A stretch of DNA of 8,463 nt from Planctomycetia bacterium (lineage in GTDB: Bacteria; Planctomycetota; Planctomycetia; Gemmatales; Gemmataceae), in assembly GCA_022616395.1 (NCBI GenBank), contig JAKEEV010000886.1:1-8463 (forward strand). Reading direction: 5' to 3'. Positions 1 through 7,212 of this stretch are shown in pieces. Below the pieces are notes generated by a model that saw only the letters and a list, made by a program, of their open reading frames with translations, ran no database searches and had not been told where the DNA came from. Positions within the stretch are counted from its first letter, which is position 1; the number at the start of each line of letters is the position of its first letter. Position numbers and translations under genes: made by a program.

Positions 1-48
1 CAGATTGCCAGTGGGAGTGTGTGGCAATGTTGGCAATCTGGCAATCTA
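1..48. repeat. Cluster of four TGGCAAT repeats (one inverted)
   Basis: The 7-mer TGGCAAT occurs on the + strand at 22-28, 31-37 and 39-45, and as its complement ATTGCCA at 4-10. The longer form TGGCAATCTG is exact at 31-40 and inverted at 1-10, giving a perfect 10-bp inverted repeat with a 20-base loop; the copy at 39-48 reads TGGCAATCTA. The direct copies are spaced 9 and 8 bases apart. No T-run follows the inverted repeat, so it does not look like an intrinsic terminator. The pattern suits a multi-copy protein binding site or an intergenic repeat. The array starts at the window edge and may continue upstream. The repeats are seen directly; a regulatory role is inference. Confidence 0.6.
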
Positions 49-326
49 TAGAATGAGAATGTCGGGGAAATCGACACCTGTTCACTAATGGCCAAGGAAA
101 GGGCTAAGGAAACCCTCGGCCCAGAAGGAACCTCCGAACAAGTGTTTTTTCCGCTAGCTCTCAGCGAAACTGCAAGAACACCCACCTCTCGTTGGGAGAG
201 GTCGCCGCAGACTGACGCGCTTCGCGGCAAGGAGAAGAAGCGGCGGGTGAGGGGCTTTCTGCCTTTCTCACCCCGCTTCATCAGACCATCTCACGACAAC
301 GCACTCCGCGATGAGGATTAGACGCG
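49..326. other. Non-coding leader upstream of the DUF4340-type gene
   Basis: I see no convincing gene here. An open frame at 88-321 lacks a ribosome binding site and gives a basic, low-complexity peptide unlike its neighbours. Two hairpins are visible. One has 7-bp arms at 184-190 and 196-202 (ACCTCTC / GAGAGGT). The other pairs 245-251 with 267-273 (GGGTGAG / CTCACCC) around a 15-base loop. A TATAGAAT stretch at 47-54 resembles a -10 box, but no -35 element lies at the usual distance. A T6 run at 145-150 has no strong stem before it. The stretch may be a long 5' leader or a degenerate intergenic repeat; the sequence does not decide this. Confidence 0.5.
313..317 (+). promoter_or_regulatory. 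Ribosome binding site of the DUF4340-type gene
   Basis: GAGGA lies nine bases before the ATG at 327. It supports that start over the in-frame ATG at 345 (residue 7), which has no comparable motif. Confidence 0.6.
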
Positions 327-2933
327 ATGGCGACACAAGACAACATGAAGCCGGCCGGTGTAAGTCCCGCGACCGCGCGAGGGCAAGGGGGGAGGGATTT
401 CCGACTCACCGCCGCCTTGCTTGGCATCGCGGCCGTGGTCGGAATCATTCTCCTGATACTTTCGTTCCGCGACGAAGGGCCGCCGACTTCCGGTGGACTG
501 CTGGACGCGGAGATGCCCGGCGTCAAGACCGCGCAGATTGATGCGCTGGAACTGGAACGCCCTGATGGCGGTACGCTGCTCATCACCCGCGTCGGCGAGA
601 ATGACTGGCAGATTCAAAAACCCATCACCGTCCGCGCGGATGCGGCCCGCGTATTGCCGGTCATTGACGCCCTCCTGAAGGCCAAACCCACTCCCTACAA
701 GGAACTGACTTCCGATCTGGCCCTGCATGGACTCAATCCACCGAGTCTGAAAGTCACGATCCGGCAGGGGAACGAACGCTCCGCAACCGTCAACCTCGGC
801 AACGTGACGTTCGGTGAGGACAAGGGCGTGGTGTTCGTCACCACCACAAGCCAACCCAAACCGATGGCCGTGCGCAGGAGCGATCTGGACGTGCTGTTCA
901 ACAAATCGGGCGATGGAACTGCTGGTTCGATGGCCAGATGGACTTCCGATTACCGCTCGCCGGCCGTGTTTCCGTCCGATCTGCGCATGGCGGGCGATGA
1001 TGTCGCCAGCGTGACCCTGACGCTACCCAACAAGGGGAAGACGCTGGCTCTGACTCGTGTACTGGGAGGCAACTGGCAGTTTGTCACTCCCGCGGGGTGG
1101 GGGAACGCGGATAGCGAGGGCGACATGAGCGCTCCTCCTGGCAGCATCACCGGTGTTCGCAAGATGCTCGGATCGCTGACGAGCCTCGCGGCTGGTACAC
1201 CGGACGATTTCCTCGAGTCTCCAAAAGACTTGAAGGAATACGGACTCAACCGCGACAACCCGGATCTGGTGAAAGCGGAAGTGAAGACCCGCGACGGTCA
1301 ATCCGCGACCGTTTACATCGGCAAGTTCGAAGCGGGGCCACCCGCTCCTCCTTCGATGCCCGGAATGCCTCCCATGCCTGGAGGCGGAAAGGTCTACGTT
1401 CAGATTGAAGGTCAGCCGGGCGTGATTCGTGCAACCGGCGATGTGTCTGGTCTTGTTGCCATAATTAACGACCCCAACCCGCTACGCGACCGCACACTCA
1501 TCAGCGCCGAACCGAACAGGGTGGACGGGATCGATCTGCTTCTGCCCGGTCAGACGCTGACGAAGCTCCGTCGAGCGGGTGCATTGAGGCAGTGGACGCT
1601 CTACGGAGGACCAGGTGATCCTCAGAAGGCGTTCATAGGGCCGGTCGAGAAGATTCTCGAGGCGCTCCTCGCTCGCCGAAACATCAAGGACTTCCCCGCG
1701 CCCGACCCCAAGCAGAATAACTTCTCGACTATCTCCGCGACGGTCTTCATCTACGTCGATGGCTTCGCTCCTCCACCGGAGCCGAAGTTTGATCCGAAAG
1801 CCGATCCGAAGTCGCCTCCGAAGGGTGACCCCGAGCCGGTGAAGAAGGGAGAGCCGATCAAGATCGAATTTGGCCACAGAGCACCTGGTGATGCGGTCTA
1901 CGTCCGTCGAACGCTACCGGGCCAACCGCCGAGCGAGTTCACGCTGCTTGTGGAAGTCAAAACCGGTCTGGGGAACACGACCACCAATTTGCTCGCGGCG
2001 GTCACCAAGACACGCCTGGAGTTGCTTGATCCCAAGTTGCCGGAATTCAGTTCTCTTGTCGTGAACAAACTGACCGTCAGCGGGCAGAACAACTACGTGC
2101 TCGATAAGGACGAGAAGCCCGACCCCTACACGAAGGAAGCCGTGTGGCGCTACGCTCCGCCCAATCCGAAGACCCCCACTGCGGACGCCCGGAACGTGTC
2201 CCAGATGCTGACCACACTTGCCACCCAACAACAAGTCGAACGGTTCGTGGACGAGGAGCCGACCGAGGCGAGACTGATCGATTACGGTTTCAAACCGAAT
2301 CCGAAGTTGAAGGTCGTGGTGGGATTGAAGACGGATTCGCCCGACAAGACGCGGGAGATCGAGTTCGGCAATCTCTCGGCCAACCCGGATTATGTGTACG
2401 CTCGTGTGCCGGGCAAGCAGGCGGTGTTCACGGTTCCAAAACACGTGTTCGACGCGTTCGCCAATCCCGATCTGAAGGACCGAGCCATCTTCCGCTTCGA
2501 TCCGGCCGAGGCGACGAAAGTGCGACTGACCGGCTGGGGGAGTGCTGGCTTTGAGACGGAACTGGTATTCGAGAAGAAGGACGGCACATGGGTGGTTGCC
2601 AAGGGGCCGAAGGGGGAACTTCTCGCGCCGGCGGGTTACGCGGTTGATCCCGCGAAGGTGAACGCTTTCCTGGAGATGCTCACCCGGCAGCGCGTGAAGA
2701 CTTTCTTGCCTGGCCCGCTCAAGCCGGAACACGGGTTCGGCGACAAGAAGGTGTATCTGGTCGTCAACGTGGACTTCAAGTCGATGCCGGGGCTTGGCTT
2801 CAACATCGGCGCGGAGACCGACGGCGGCGCCTCGTACTTCGGCTGGACGACATGGACACCGGATACACCCTTCACGCTCGACTCGACTCCCCTCAAGCCG
2901 TACAAGACCACCCCCGGCGCATTCGCCAGGTAA
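327..2933 (+). CDS. DUF4340-type multi-unit membrane-anchored protein
   Basis: This is an 868-residue protein of unknown biochemical function. A charged N-terminus is followed by one hydrophobic segment at about 27-47 (core LLGIAAVVGIILLIL), so most of the protein is predicted to lie on the outer face of the membrane, anchored by its N-terminus. The rest repeats a loose pattern: a beta strand, a Trp (W94, W250, W423, W607, W755), a helix, a YGL/HGL/YGF-type turn followed in most units by Asn-Pro, then paired strands. This is the style of DUF4340 proteins, which in other bacteria often accompany GldG-like ABC-2 transport genes. Two linkers break the pattern: a Pro/Met/Gly stretch at 338-354 and a Pro/Lys/Asp-rich stretch at 481-511. 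It appears monocistronic here, with a terminator right after it; any transporter partner would lie left of the window. The family call is from sequence style and was not checked by a profile search. Confidence 0.72.
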   Translation: MATQDNMKPAGVSPATARGQGGRDFRLTAALLGIAAVVGIILLILSFRDEGPPTSGGLLDAEMPGVKTAQIDALELERPDGGTLLITRVGENDWQIQKPITVRADAARVLPVIDALLKAKPTPYKELTSDLALHGLNPPSLKVTIRQGNERSATVNLGNVTFGEDKGVVFVTTTSQPKPMAVRRSDLDVLFNKSGDGTAGSMARWTSDYRSPAVFPSDLRMAGDDVASVTLTLPNKGKTLALTRVLGGNWQFVTPAGWGNADSEGDMSAPPGSITGVRKMLGSLTSLAAGTPDDFLESPKDLKEYGLNRDNPDLVKAEVKTRDGQSATVYIGKFEAGPPAPPSMPGMPPMPGGGKVYVQIEGQPGVIRATGDVSGLVAIINDPNPLRDRTLISAEPNRVDGIDLLLPGQTLTKLRRAGALRQWTLYGGPGDPQKAFIGPVEKILEALLARRNIKDFPAPDPKQNNFSTISATVFIYVDGFAPPPEPKFDPKADPKSPPKGDPEPVKKGEPIKIEFGHRAPGDAVYVRRTLPGQPPSEFTLLVEVKTGLGNTTTNLLAAVTKTRLELLDPKLPEFSSLVVNKLTVSGQNNYVLDKDEKPDPYTKEAVWRYAPPNPKTPTADARNVSQMLTTLATQQQVERFVDEEPTEARLIDYGFKPNPKLKVVVGLKTDSPDKTREIEFGNLSANPDYVYARVPGKQAVFTVPKHVFDAFANPDLKDRAIFRFDPAEATKVRLTGWGSAGFETELVFEKKDGTWVVAKGPKGELLAPAGYAVDPAKVNAFLEMLTRQRVKTFLPGPLKPEHGFGDKKVYLVVNVDFKSMPGLGFNIGAETDGGASYFGWTTWTPDTPFTLDSTPLKPYKTTPGAFAR

Positions 2934-2959
2934 GGTCGTCTGGCAGAAGCATTCACGCG

Positions 2960-2990
2960 AACAGGAGGCTTTCGCCTCCTGTTTTCTTTT
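2960..2990 (+). terminator. Intrinsic terminator after the DUF4340-type gene
   Basis: A perfect 10-bp stem (2960-2969 with 2974-2983, AACAGGAGGC / GCCTCCTGTT) encloses a TTTC loop. It is followed by a T-rich tail through 2990 with one interrupting C. It sits 27 bases past the stop codon at 2931-2933. On the opposite strand the hairpin lies beyond the gatB stop, but no U-run follows it there, so it should act mainly on + strand transcripts. Confidence 0.85.
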
Positions 2991-3030
2991 CCCGCGATCA
3001 CACGGCAAATCCTCTTGCGAGTCGCGTGCC

Positions 3031-4566
3031 TTAGACCTTCGCCAGTTCCTCGTCGATGAGCCGCCGAACCACCTCGTTCGACGCGCCCTTGTTCGACTTC
3101 ATCACCGCGCCGACAAACGACATCTTGATGCTCTCTTTCTTCTTGGCGTCAGGGGCCTTCTTGAAGTCTGCTACACCTTTCGGGTTCGCTGCGATGGCCG
3201 CGACGACCGCCTCGCGCAGGGTTACTTCGTCCAGTTCCTTGATGCCCGCTTTTTCCTTTGCCTTTTCCAAGCTCACGCCCTTATCGAGCATGATCTTGAA
3301 CACATCGCGACGGGCTTGAGAGTTCGTCGGTCCCTTGCAAATGAAGTCCGCGAACTTCTCCGCATCAATCGGGAACGCGGTGATTTCTTCCTTGCGTTCA
3401 GCAAGCGCGGGGTAAATCAGGTCACTCATGCGGTTGGCCGCGAGCTTGCCATCACCGAGCGCCTTCGCGACCGTTTCAAAGTACGCGACCATCGGCCGAC
3501 CCTTCGCGGTTAACACCTGAGCATCGTAAGCGCTCAATCCGTACTGAGTGGTGAGCCGCTTCCGCTGTTCTTGCGGCAACTCGCCCATTGCGGCACGCGC
3601 CTCCGCGATTTGCTTCTCACTCACAACCACCGGCACAAGATCCGGCTCCGGGAAATAGCGATAGTCCGCGGCCTCTTCCTTGTGGCGCTGAACGACGGTG
3701 ATTCCGCGAGCATCGTCCCACCCGGCAGTAGTCTTGAGCCTCTTGCCGAAGCGAAATTCACCTTTGGTGTCCTTTGTGTACTCCTCGTAGTGCCGTTTCG
3801 CTTCGTACTCAATCGCTCGGCCGACAGCCTTGAAGCTGTTGAGGTTCTTGATTTCGACCAGAGGAGTCGCGTGGTAATCCTGTCCGGTCTCCGCGTGCTC
3901 CTTGCCGATGACAGGAACGTGGATGTTCACGTTCGCGTCGCAGCGCAAGCTCCCTTCTTGCATCTCGCAATCGGAAACACCGATCTCGCGCAGCATCAGC
4001 CGAATCTCTTCGAGGTACGCCATTGCCTCTTGTGGTGAGTTCATGTCGGGCTTCGAGACGATCTCTAACAGCGGCGTGCCTGTGCGGTTGAGGTCAACGA
4101 GCGTATCGCCTCCCTTGCCGCTCTCATCGTGTCTGCTTTTATCGTGGATGCTCTTCCCCGCGTCTTCTTCGAGATGTGCGCGGATGATGCCGACCCGCTT
4201 GGTACCCCCTCCCTCGCGGTCGGGGTTCGCCTTGACGACTATTTCGAGCCAGCCATCGTGACTGAATGGCAGGTCGTATTGCGAAATCTGGTAGTTCTTC
4301 GGCAGGTCGGGGTAGTAGTAGTTCTTGCGGTCCCACTTGGTGAAGTTCGCGATCTGACAGTTGAGTGCCAGTGCCGCGCGCAGTGCGAGCCTGAAGGCGT
4401 GCTCGTTCATGACCGGCAGTGAACCGGGCAAGCCGAGACACACCGGACACGTCGCGGTGTTCGGAGGAAGCCCGAACTGGTTCTTGCACCCGCAAAAGAG
4501 CTTGGTTTTAGTGAGAAGCTGGACGTGTACTTCCAGCCCAATGACGATCTTGTACGGCTCAGCCAT
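3031..4566 (-). CDS. gatB: Asp-tRNA(Asn)/Glu-tRNA(Gln) amidotransferase subunit B
   Basis: This is a 511-residue cytoplasmic enzyme subunit. GatB works with GatA and GatC: it activates mischarged Glu-tRNA(Gln) or Asp-tRNA(Asn) with ATP, and the ammonia released by GatA converts the product to Gln- or Asn-tRNA. Visible hallmarks are the N-terminal GLEVHVQL (10-17); four cysteines C25, C27, C40 and C43 in the zinc-site pattern; RKNYYYPDLPK (80-90); AHLEEDAGKS (130-139); the family signature LVDLNRTGTPLLEIVSKPD (156-174); EGSLRCDAN (204-212); and YRYFPEPDLVP (302-312). A helical YqeY-like tail ends in a K-S-N-K-G-A-rich segment and LIDEELAKV. The length fits the family (about 475-510), with a hydrophilic insert at about 142-154. 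The ATG at 4566 has GGAGG four bases upstream. gatA and gatC are not in the window, so the genes are dispersed. Confidence 0.97.
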   Translation of the reverse strand: MAEPYKIVIGLEVHVQLLTKTKLFCGCKNQFGLPPNTATCPVCLGLPGSLPVMNEHAFRLALRAALALNCQIANFTKWDRKNYYYPDLPKNYQISQYDLPFSHDGWLEIVVKANPDREGGGTKRVGIIRAHLEEDAGKSIHDKSRHDESGKGGDTLVDLNRTGTPLLEIVSKPDMNSPQEAMAYLEEIRLMLREIGVSDCEMQEGSLRCDANVNIHVPVIGKEHAETGQDYHATPLVEIKNLNSFKAVGRAIEYEAKRHYEEYTKDTKGEFRFGKRLKTTAGWDDARGITVVQRHKEEAADYRYFPEPDLVPVVVSEKQIAEARAAMGELPQEQRKRLTTQYGLSAYDAQVLTAKGRPMVAYFETVAKALGDGKLAANRMSDLIYPALAERKEEITAFPIDAEKFADFICKGPTNSQARRDVFKIMLDKGVSLEKAKEKAGIKELDEVTLREAVVAAIAANPKGVADFKKAPDAKKKESIKMSFVGAVMKSNKGASNEVVRRLIDEELAKV

Positions 4567-4600
4567 CGTTCCTCCGGCTCAAAGACATCACGAGAGGAAT

Positions 4601-4613
4601 AGCAGCAATTGTA
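4601..4613 (-). promoter_or_regulatory. Possible -10 element for gatB
   Basis: On the minus strand TACAAT (plus-strand 4608-4613) matches the sigma-70 -10 consensus at five of six positions and would start transcription near 4601, leaving a leader of about 35 bases. No good -35 hexamer is seen 16-18 bases upstream, so support is limited. A short dyad (AGACAC / GTGTCT, about 4620-4638) covers the expected -35 area and could be an operator or chance. Confidence 0.35.
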
Positions 4614-4648
4614 GCGGAAAGACACACTCCTCGTGTCTCGGTTCGCGT

Positions 4649-4677
4649 TTGGCGAGCCTGCCGCGAGCAGTTATGAT
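4649..4677 (+). promoter_or_regulatory. Sigma-70-like promoter for the zinc-ribbon propeller gene
   Basis: TTGGCG at 4649-4654 (four of six matches to TTGACA) and TATGAT at 4672-4677 (five of six matches to TATAAT) are separated by 17 bases. Transcription would begin near 4684, 24 bases before the ATG at 4708. This placement excludes the upstream in-frame ATG at 4633, which would lie outside the transcript. Confidence 0.5.
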
Positions 4678-4707
4678 GGCGCTGCTTCCTCTTCGTCCAG
4701 GTGCTCC

Positions 4708-6700
4708 ATGAATGTGATTATCCGCTGCCCGGAGTGCAACCTCCCCACGACCGTCGCGGAAGCAGGCGTGTTCACGGCTCAATTCACTTGCTCCGGGTGT
4801 GGGACTACCTTTGAGCCTCTCACTGCAAGCCCGGCTCCGGACCCGATCCCTGTGGCAATCCCGCTGAATCGTCCGATGAGGCCGCGCAGACCCGAAGGGC
4901 CACCAAGAGCCAGAACGGAATCCGCTTCGTCACGCAGTTCGGGGCCAACCGGCCGTTGGAAGCTCTGGTTCATGATCTTCATGGGCGGATTGTCTGTCGT
5001 TCTCGCCGTAGGGGTGGTTGTCTGGTTTGCCACGCGAGCAGGTCGGCCGAATGGTCAGGGACTCCCCGATGCTTTGGCGCTCTCCGGAGCTCAGACGCTT
5101 TCTCCTGACGAGACTTTCTCGCTCAAGTTCCCCGCCCCGGCGGAGTGGGTGGAAGAACCGCTGACGATCACACGTGGAAAGGAACGCGTGGATTCCTCGA
5201 TTCGCATTTTCCGGGGACGCAACGAGCAAGATGGTTTCGATTACGCCGTGCGGGTCGTCAATCTGAAAGAGGATCGCCTCTTTGCAGGCAGCGAGAAAGA
5301 TGCGGAACAAGCGACAACGGAACTCGCGGGTTTGGTTCTCGGCGGGCAATCCGAGAAAGCCGAACCGATGACGACCAACAACTACCCCGGCGTGCAGATC
5401 GTTGTTCGGGCGCCAAGTCGTGGAGTGACCTACGTCCTTCGCGGAGTGGCGGTGGAGGATCGTGCTTATGTGATGTTCGTGCGCGGGCCGGGAGTCTCAC
5501 CCGACCTTCCTCAAGTAAAGGAATTCTTCGACTCCTTCCGCCACGCGACCGTTCCACCGCCGTCAACAGACTATCGCCCACCCGAAGGCGAAGCCTTCCG
5601 CCCGCTGGCGACCATTCCGGGCTTCTACTGGGCGGCGTTCTCGCCGAAAGGCGATTACCTGTACACCGACTGTCCGTCGTTCGACTGGTGGCAGCGGAGA
5701 TTCCAGTCGGACAGGCTCGCAACTGGTGTGCTGGCTCAGTATGAAGTGCCGTCGTTCCGCCTTGTTGCCGCGTTCCCACTGAAGGACTCGGGCTACGTCC
5801 ATCACCTGGATTGGAAGAACCAGCGGCTTTACCTCTCATGTATGAGTGCCGCGACGGGCGAACCAGCGCGATACTGGATCTCCCGCTACGACATCGCGGA
5901 TCTGAAGCAAAATCCGCTCGAGAAGTTACATGTAAATCCGCCGGCTTCCATCTTCGAGTATGGCCCGGAGCAGAACAAGCGCGGTGGCGAATTCGTCCTG
6001 TCCGGCGACGGCCGCTACCTGTTCTTGCTGTCGGGGGACTTCTCGCTATCGATTGCTGGCGGCAAGCGAAATCCGGGGAACGCGGTTCTATTCCGGATCG
6101 ACGTGAACACCATGAAGATCGACCGAGAGATGAATGTTCCGTTGGCAACCGGCGGGCTGGCCGCGTCACCCGATGGCAAGTCCGTGTACGTCATTGCGAA
6201 CCGTCAGGAGAGTTCGTGTTCCGTGTGGGACATCGACCCGGACACATGGCAACTGCACCGTGAATTGAAACCGCACGCCAGCCGCGTTCGACCACATCGT
6301 CTGTTCCACTCCAGGTGTGCTCTTCCTGAGTGGGATCCAGTATCGCGGATTTGGAGAATCGATCCAGCGTGTGCGAGTGTTGGACCCCACAACTAACCCG
6401 CCGACGGATCGGCGGCTGACTGCCAGGAGCCAACTCCGCCCACTCGTGACCGATGGTCACCGGTTGTTTGAAGTCTCCCAGTGGCCTCTCCGGTTATGGG
6501 ATGTGGAGGGCGAACTGAAAACAATGCGCCCGCGGAACCTCGGTGAGCTACCCGAAACAGGAAGGGACGACAAACCCTACAGCCGGCCAACTCTTGCTCC
6601 TGACTCGCGGTATCTCCTCCTCCCGAATGGGAAAGTCTACTGGCTTGCGGGAGCCGGGCCGATGCCGGAGGTTGATCCGAGCGCGAAGTGGAAGCCCTGA
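4708..6700 (+). pseudogene. Zinc-ribbon, transmembrane, beta-propeller protein (frameshifted)
   Basis: The frame from 4708 stays open to a stop at 6394-6396, but the coding sense moves to the next frame near 6280 and continues to the TGA at 6698-6700. Dropping one base at about 6280 gives a continuous protein of about 663 residues. Domains in order: a zinc ribbon with C7, C10, C28 and C31; a Pro/Arg-rich linker (40-84); a membrane helix (about 86-108); a compact alpha/beta domain (about 128-280) starting SPDETFSLKFP; then from about 298 a beta-propeller-like region with repeated motifs such as FSPKGDYLYT, LSGDGRYLFLL and SPDGKSVYVIA. The repaired tail has the matching APDSRYLLLPNGKVYWL. The ribbon should be cytoplasmic and the propeller external. 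The ATG at 4708 is chosen because the zinc ribbon starts there and a promoter lies just upstream; the RBS is weak (AGGTG at 4699-4703). Function is unknown. The break may be a real mutation or a sequencing error. Confidence 0.7.
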
Positions 6701-7057
6701 TTACCTGTTCTCGCGGTCGCGGAGTTTCTGGCCGAGCCAGTTGATTCCGCGTTCGCCAAAAAGTGTCCCGACAACGAGACCGAAGGCGGTCATCGCGATT
6801 GTCACCTCGATGGGTCGGCGAACCAGCGGAATGCGCGTGAAGATCATTACTGACAACATGAAACCGACCAGCGCGCCTGCTCCGCCGTAAACGAGCGACT
6901 CCACCAGCCAGTCCGAAAGCGAGCGAACTTTACTCGATCCACCCGACCGACGCGGAACCTTCGCGCGTCGACCACAACTGCACGCGAACCGCTTTCCCGC
7001 CAACTCATCTGGCTTCACAATCGCGCGGTTGCAATACCAACACCGGAAGTAAATCAT
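6701..7057 (-). CDS. Small zinc-ribbon protein with two membrane helices
   Basis: This is a 118-residue hypothetical protein. The N-terminus forms a compact zinc ribbon with C6, C9, C26 and C28 (CWYC ... CSC), followed by a basic linker (30-45) rich in Arg, Lys, Ser and Gly. Two hydrophobic segments follow, at about 52-73 (glycine-rich, LVYGGAGALVGFMLSVMIF) and 83-101, joined by a short Arg-rich turn (RIPLVRR). The C-terminus is charged (KLRDRENR). With two helices, both ends are likely cytoplasmic. No enzyme motif is visible; it may be a membrane sensor or scaffold, but that is a guess. No Shine-Dalgarno motif precedes the ATG at 7057; I keep it because the zinc ribbon begins within six residues. 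Its stop abuts the stop of the preceding + strand gene with no bases between. The ribbon-plus-membrane layout resembles the N-terminal part of that neighbour. Confidence 0.7.
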   Translation of the reverse strand: MIYFRCWYCNRAIVKPDELAGKRFACSCGRRAKVPRRSGGSSKVRSLSDWLVESLVYGGAGALVGFMLSVMIFTRIPLVRRPIEVTIAMTAFGLVVGTLFGERGINWLGQKLRDRENR

Positions 7058-7209
7058 CGTGGGTCAAGCGCCAAGCCACTCCCTTGCGGACGTTCTTCGT
7101 TCGGGTATGAAGCGAAGAGGGCTTCGGAAAGAGCAATGCTGATCGCGACGATCTGCGGTAGAACAATCGCGGGGCTTTAGGTTCTTCGGAAAGTTGTTCA
7201 GGAGCCACC
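7058..7209. promoter_or_regulatory. Divergent intergenic region
   Basis: These 152 bases separate two divergent genes and should hold both promoters. The best + strand candidate is TTGCGG (7084-7089), a 16-base gap, then TATGAA (7106-7111); it is weak. A dyad of 9 bp with one bulged base pairs 7094-7102 with 7109-7118 (TCTTCGTTC / GAAGCGAAGA) and overlaps that candidate -10, so it could be an operator. I found no clear minus-strand promoter and no small gene. Confidence 0.3.
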
Positions 7210-7212
7210 GTG
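7200..7212 (+). promoter_or_regulatory. Ribosome binding site fixing a GTG start
   Basis: AGGAG at 7200-7204 lies five bases before GTG at 7210-7212. This sets the glycosyltransferase start at a GTG, which directly precedes the ARVLF strand expected at the N-terminus of the GT-B fold. Confidence 0.75.

Noticed and set aside
1..40. Inverted repeat as an intrinsic terminator
   Set aside because: The loop is long (20 bases) and no T-run follows on either side within the window.
1..48. CRISPR-like array
   Set aside because: Repeat units are only 7-10 bases, spaced 8-9 bases apart, and one is inverted; there are no spacers or cas genes.
88..321. 77-residue open frame upstream of the DUF4340-type gene
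   Set aside because: No ribosome binding site, basic low-complexity composition, and it runs through both hairpins of the leader.
1914..3008. 364-residue antisense open frame over the DUF4340-type gene
   Set aside because: It reads through the terminator hairpin and lies opposite a gene with clear domain patterns; Arg/Leu/Gly-rich composition is typical of antisense frames in GC-rich DNA.
4633..4707. N-terminal extension of the propeller protein
   Set aside because: A promoter lies inside the extension and the zinc ribbon starts just after the ATG at 4708.
5258..6169. 303-residue antisense open frame over the propeller gene
   Set aside because: It has Arg/Ser/Pro-rich antisense composition and no domain pattern, while the + strand carries recognisable propeller motifs.
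6269..6290. Programmed ribosomal frameshift
   Set aside because: No slippery heptamer, no nearby stop in the first frame (it runs on to 6394), and no obvious stimulatory structure; a one-base insertion or sequencing error is simpler.
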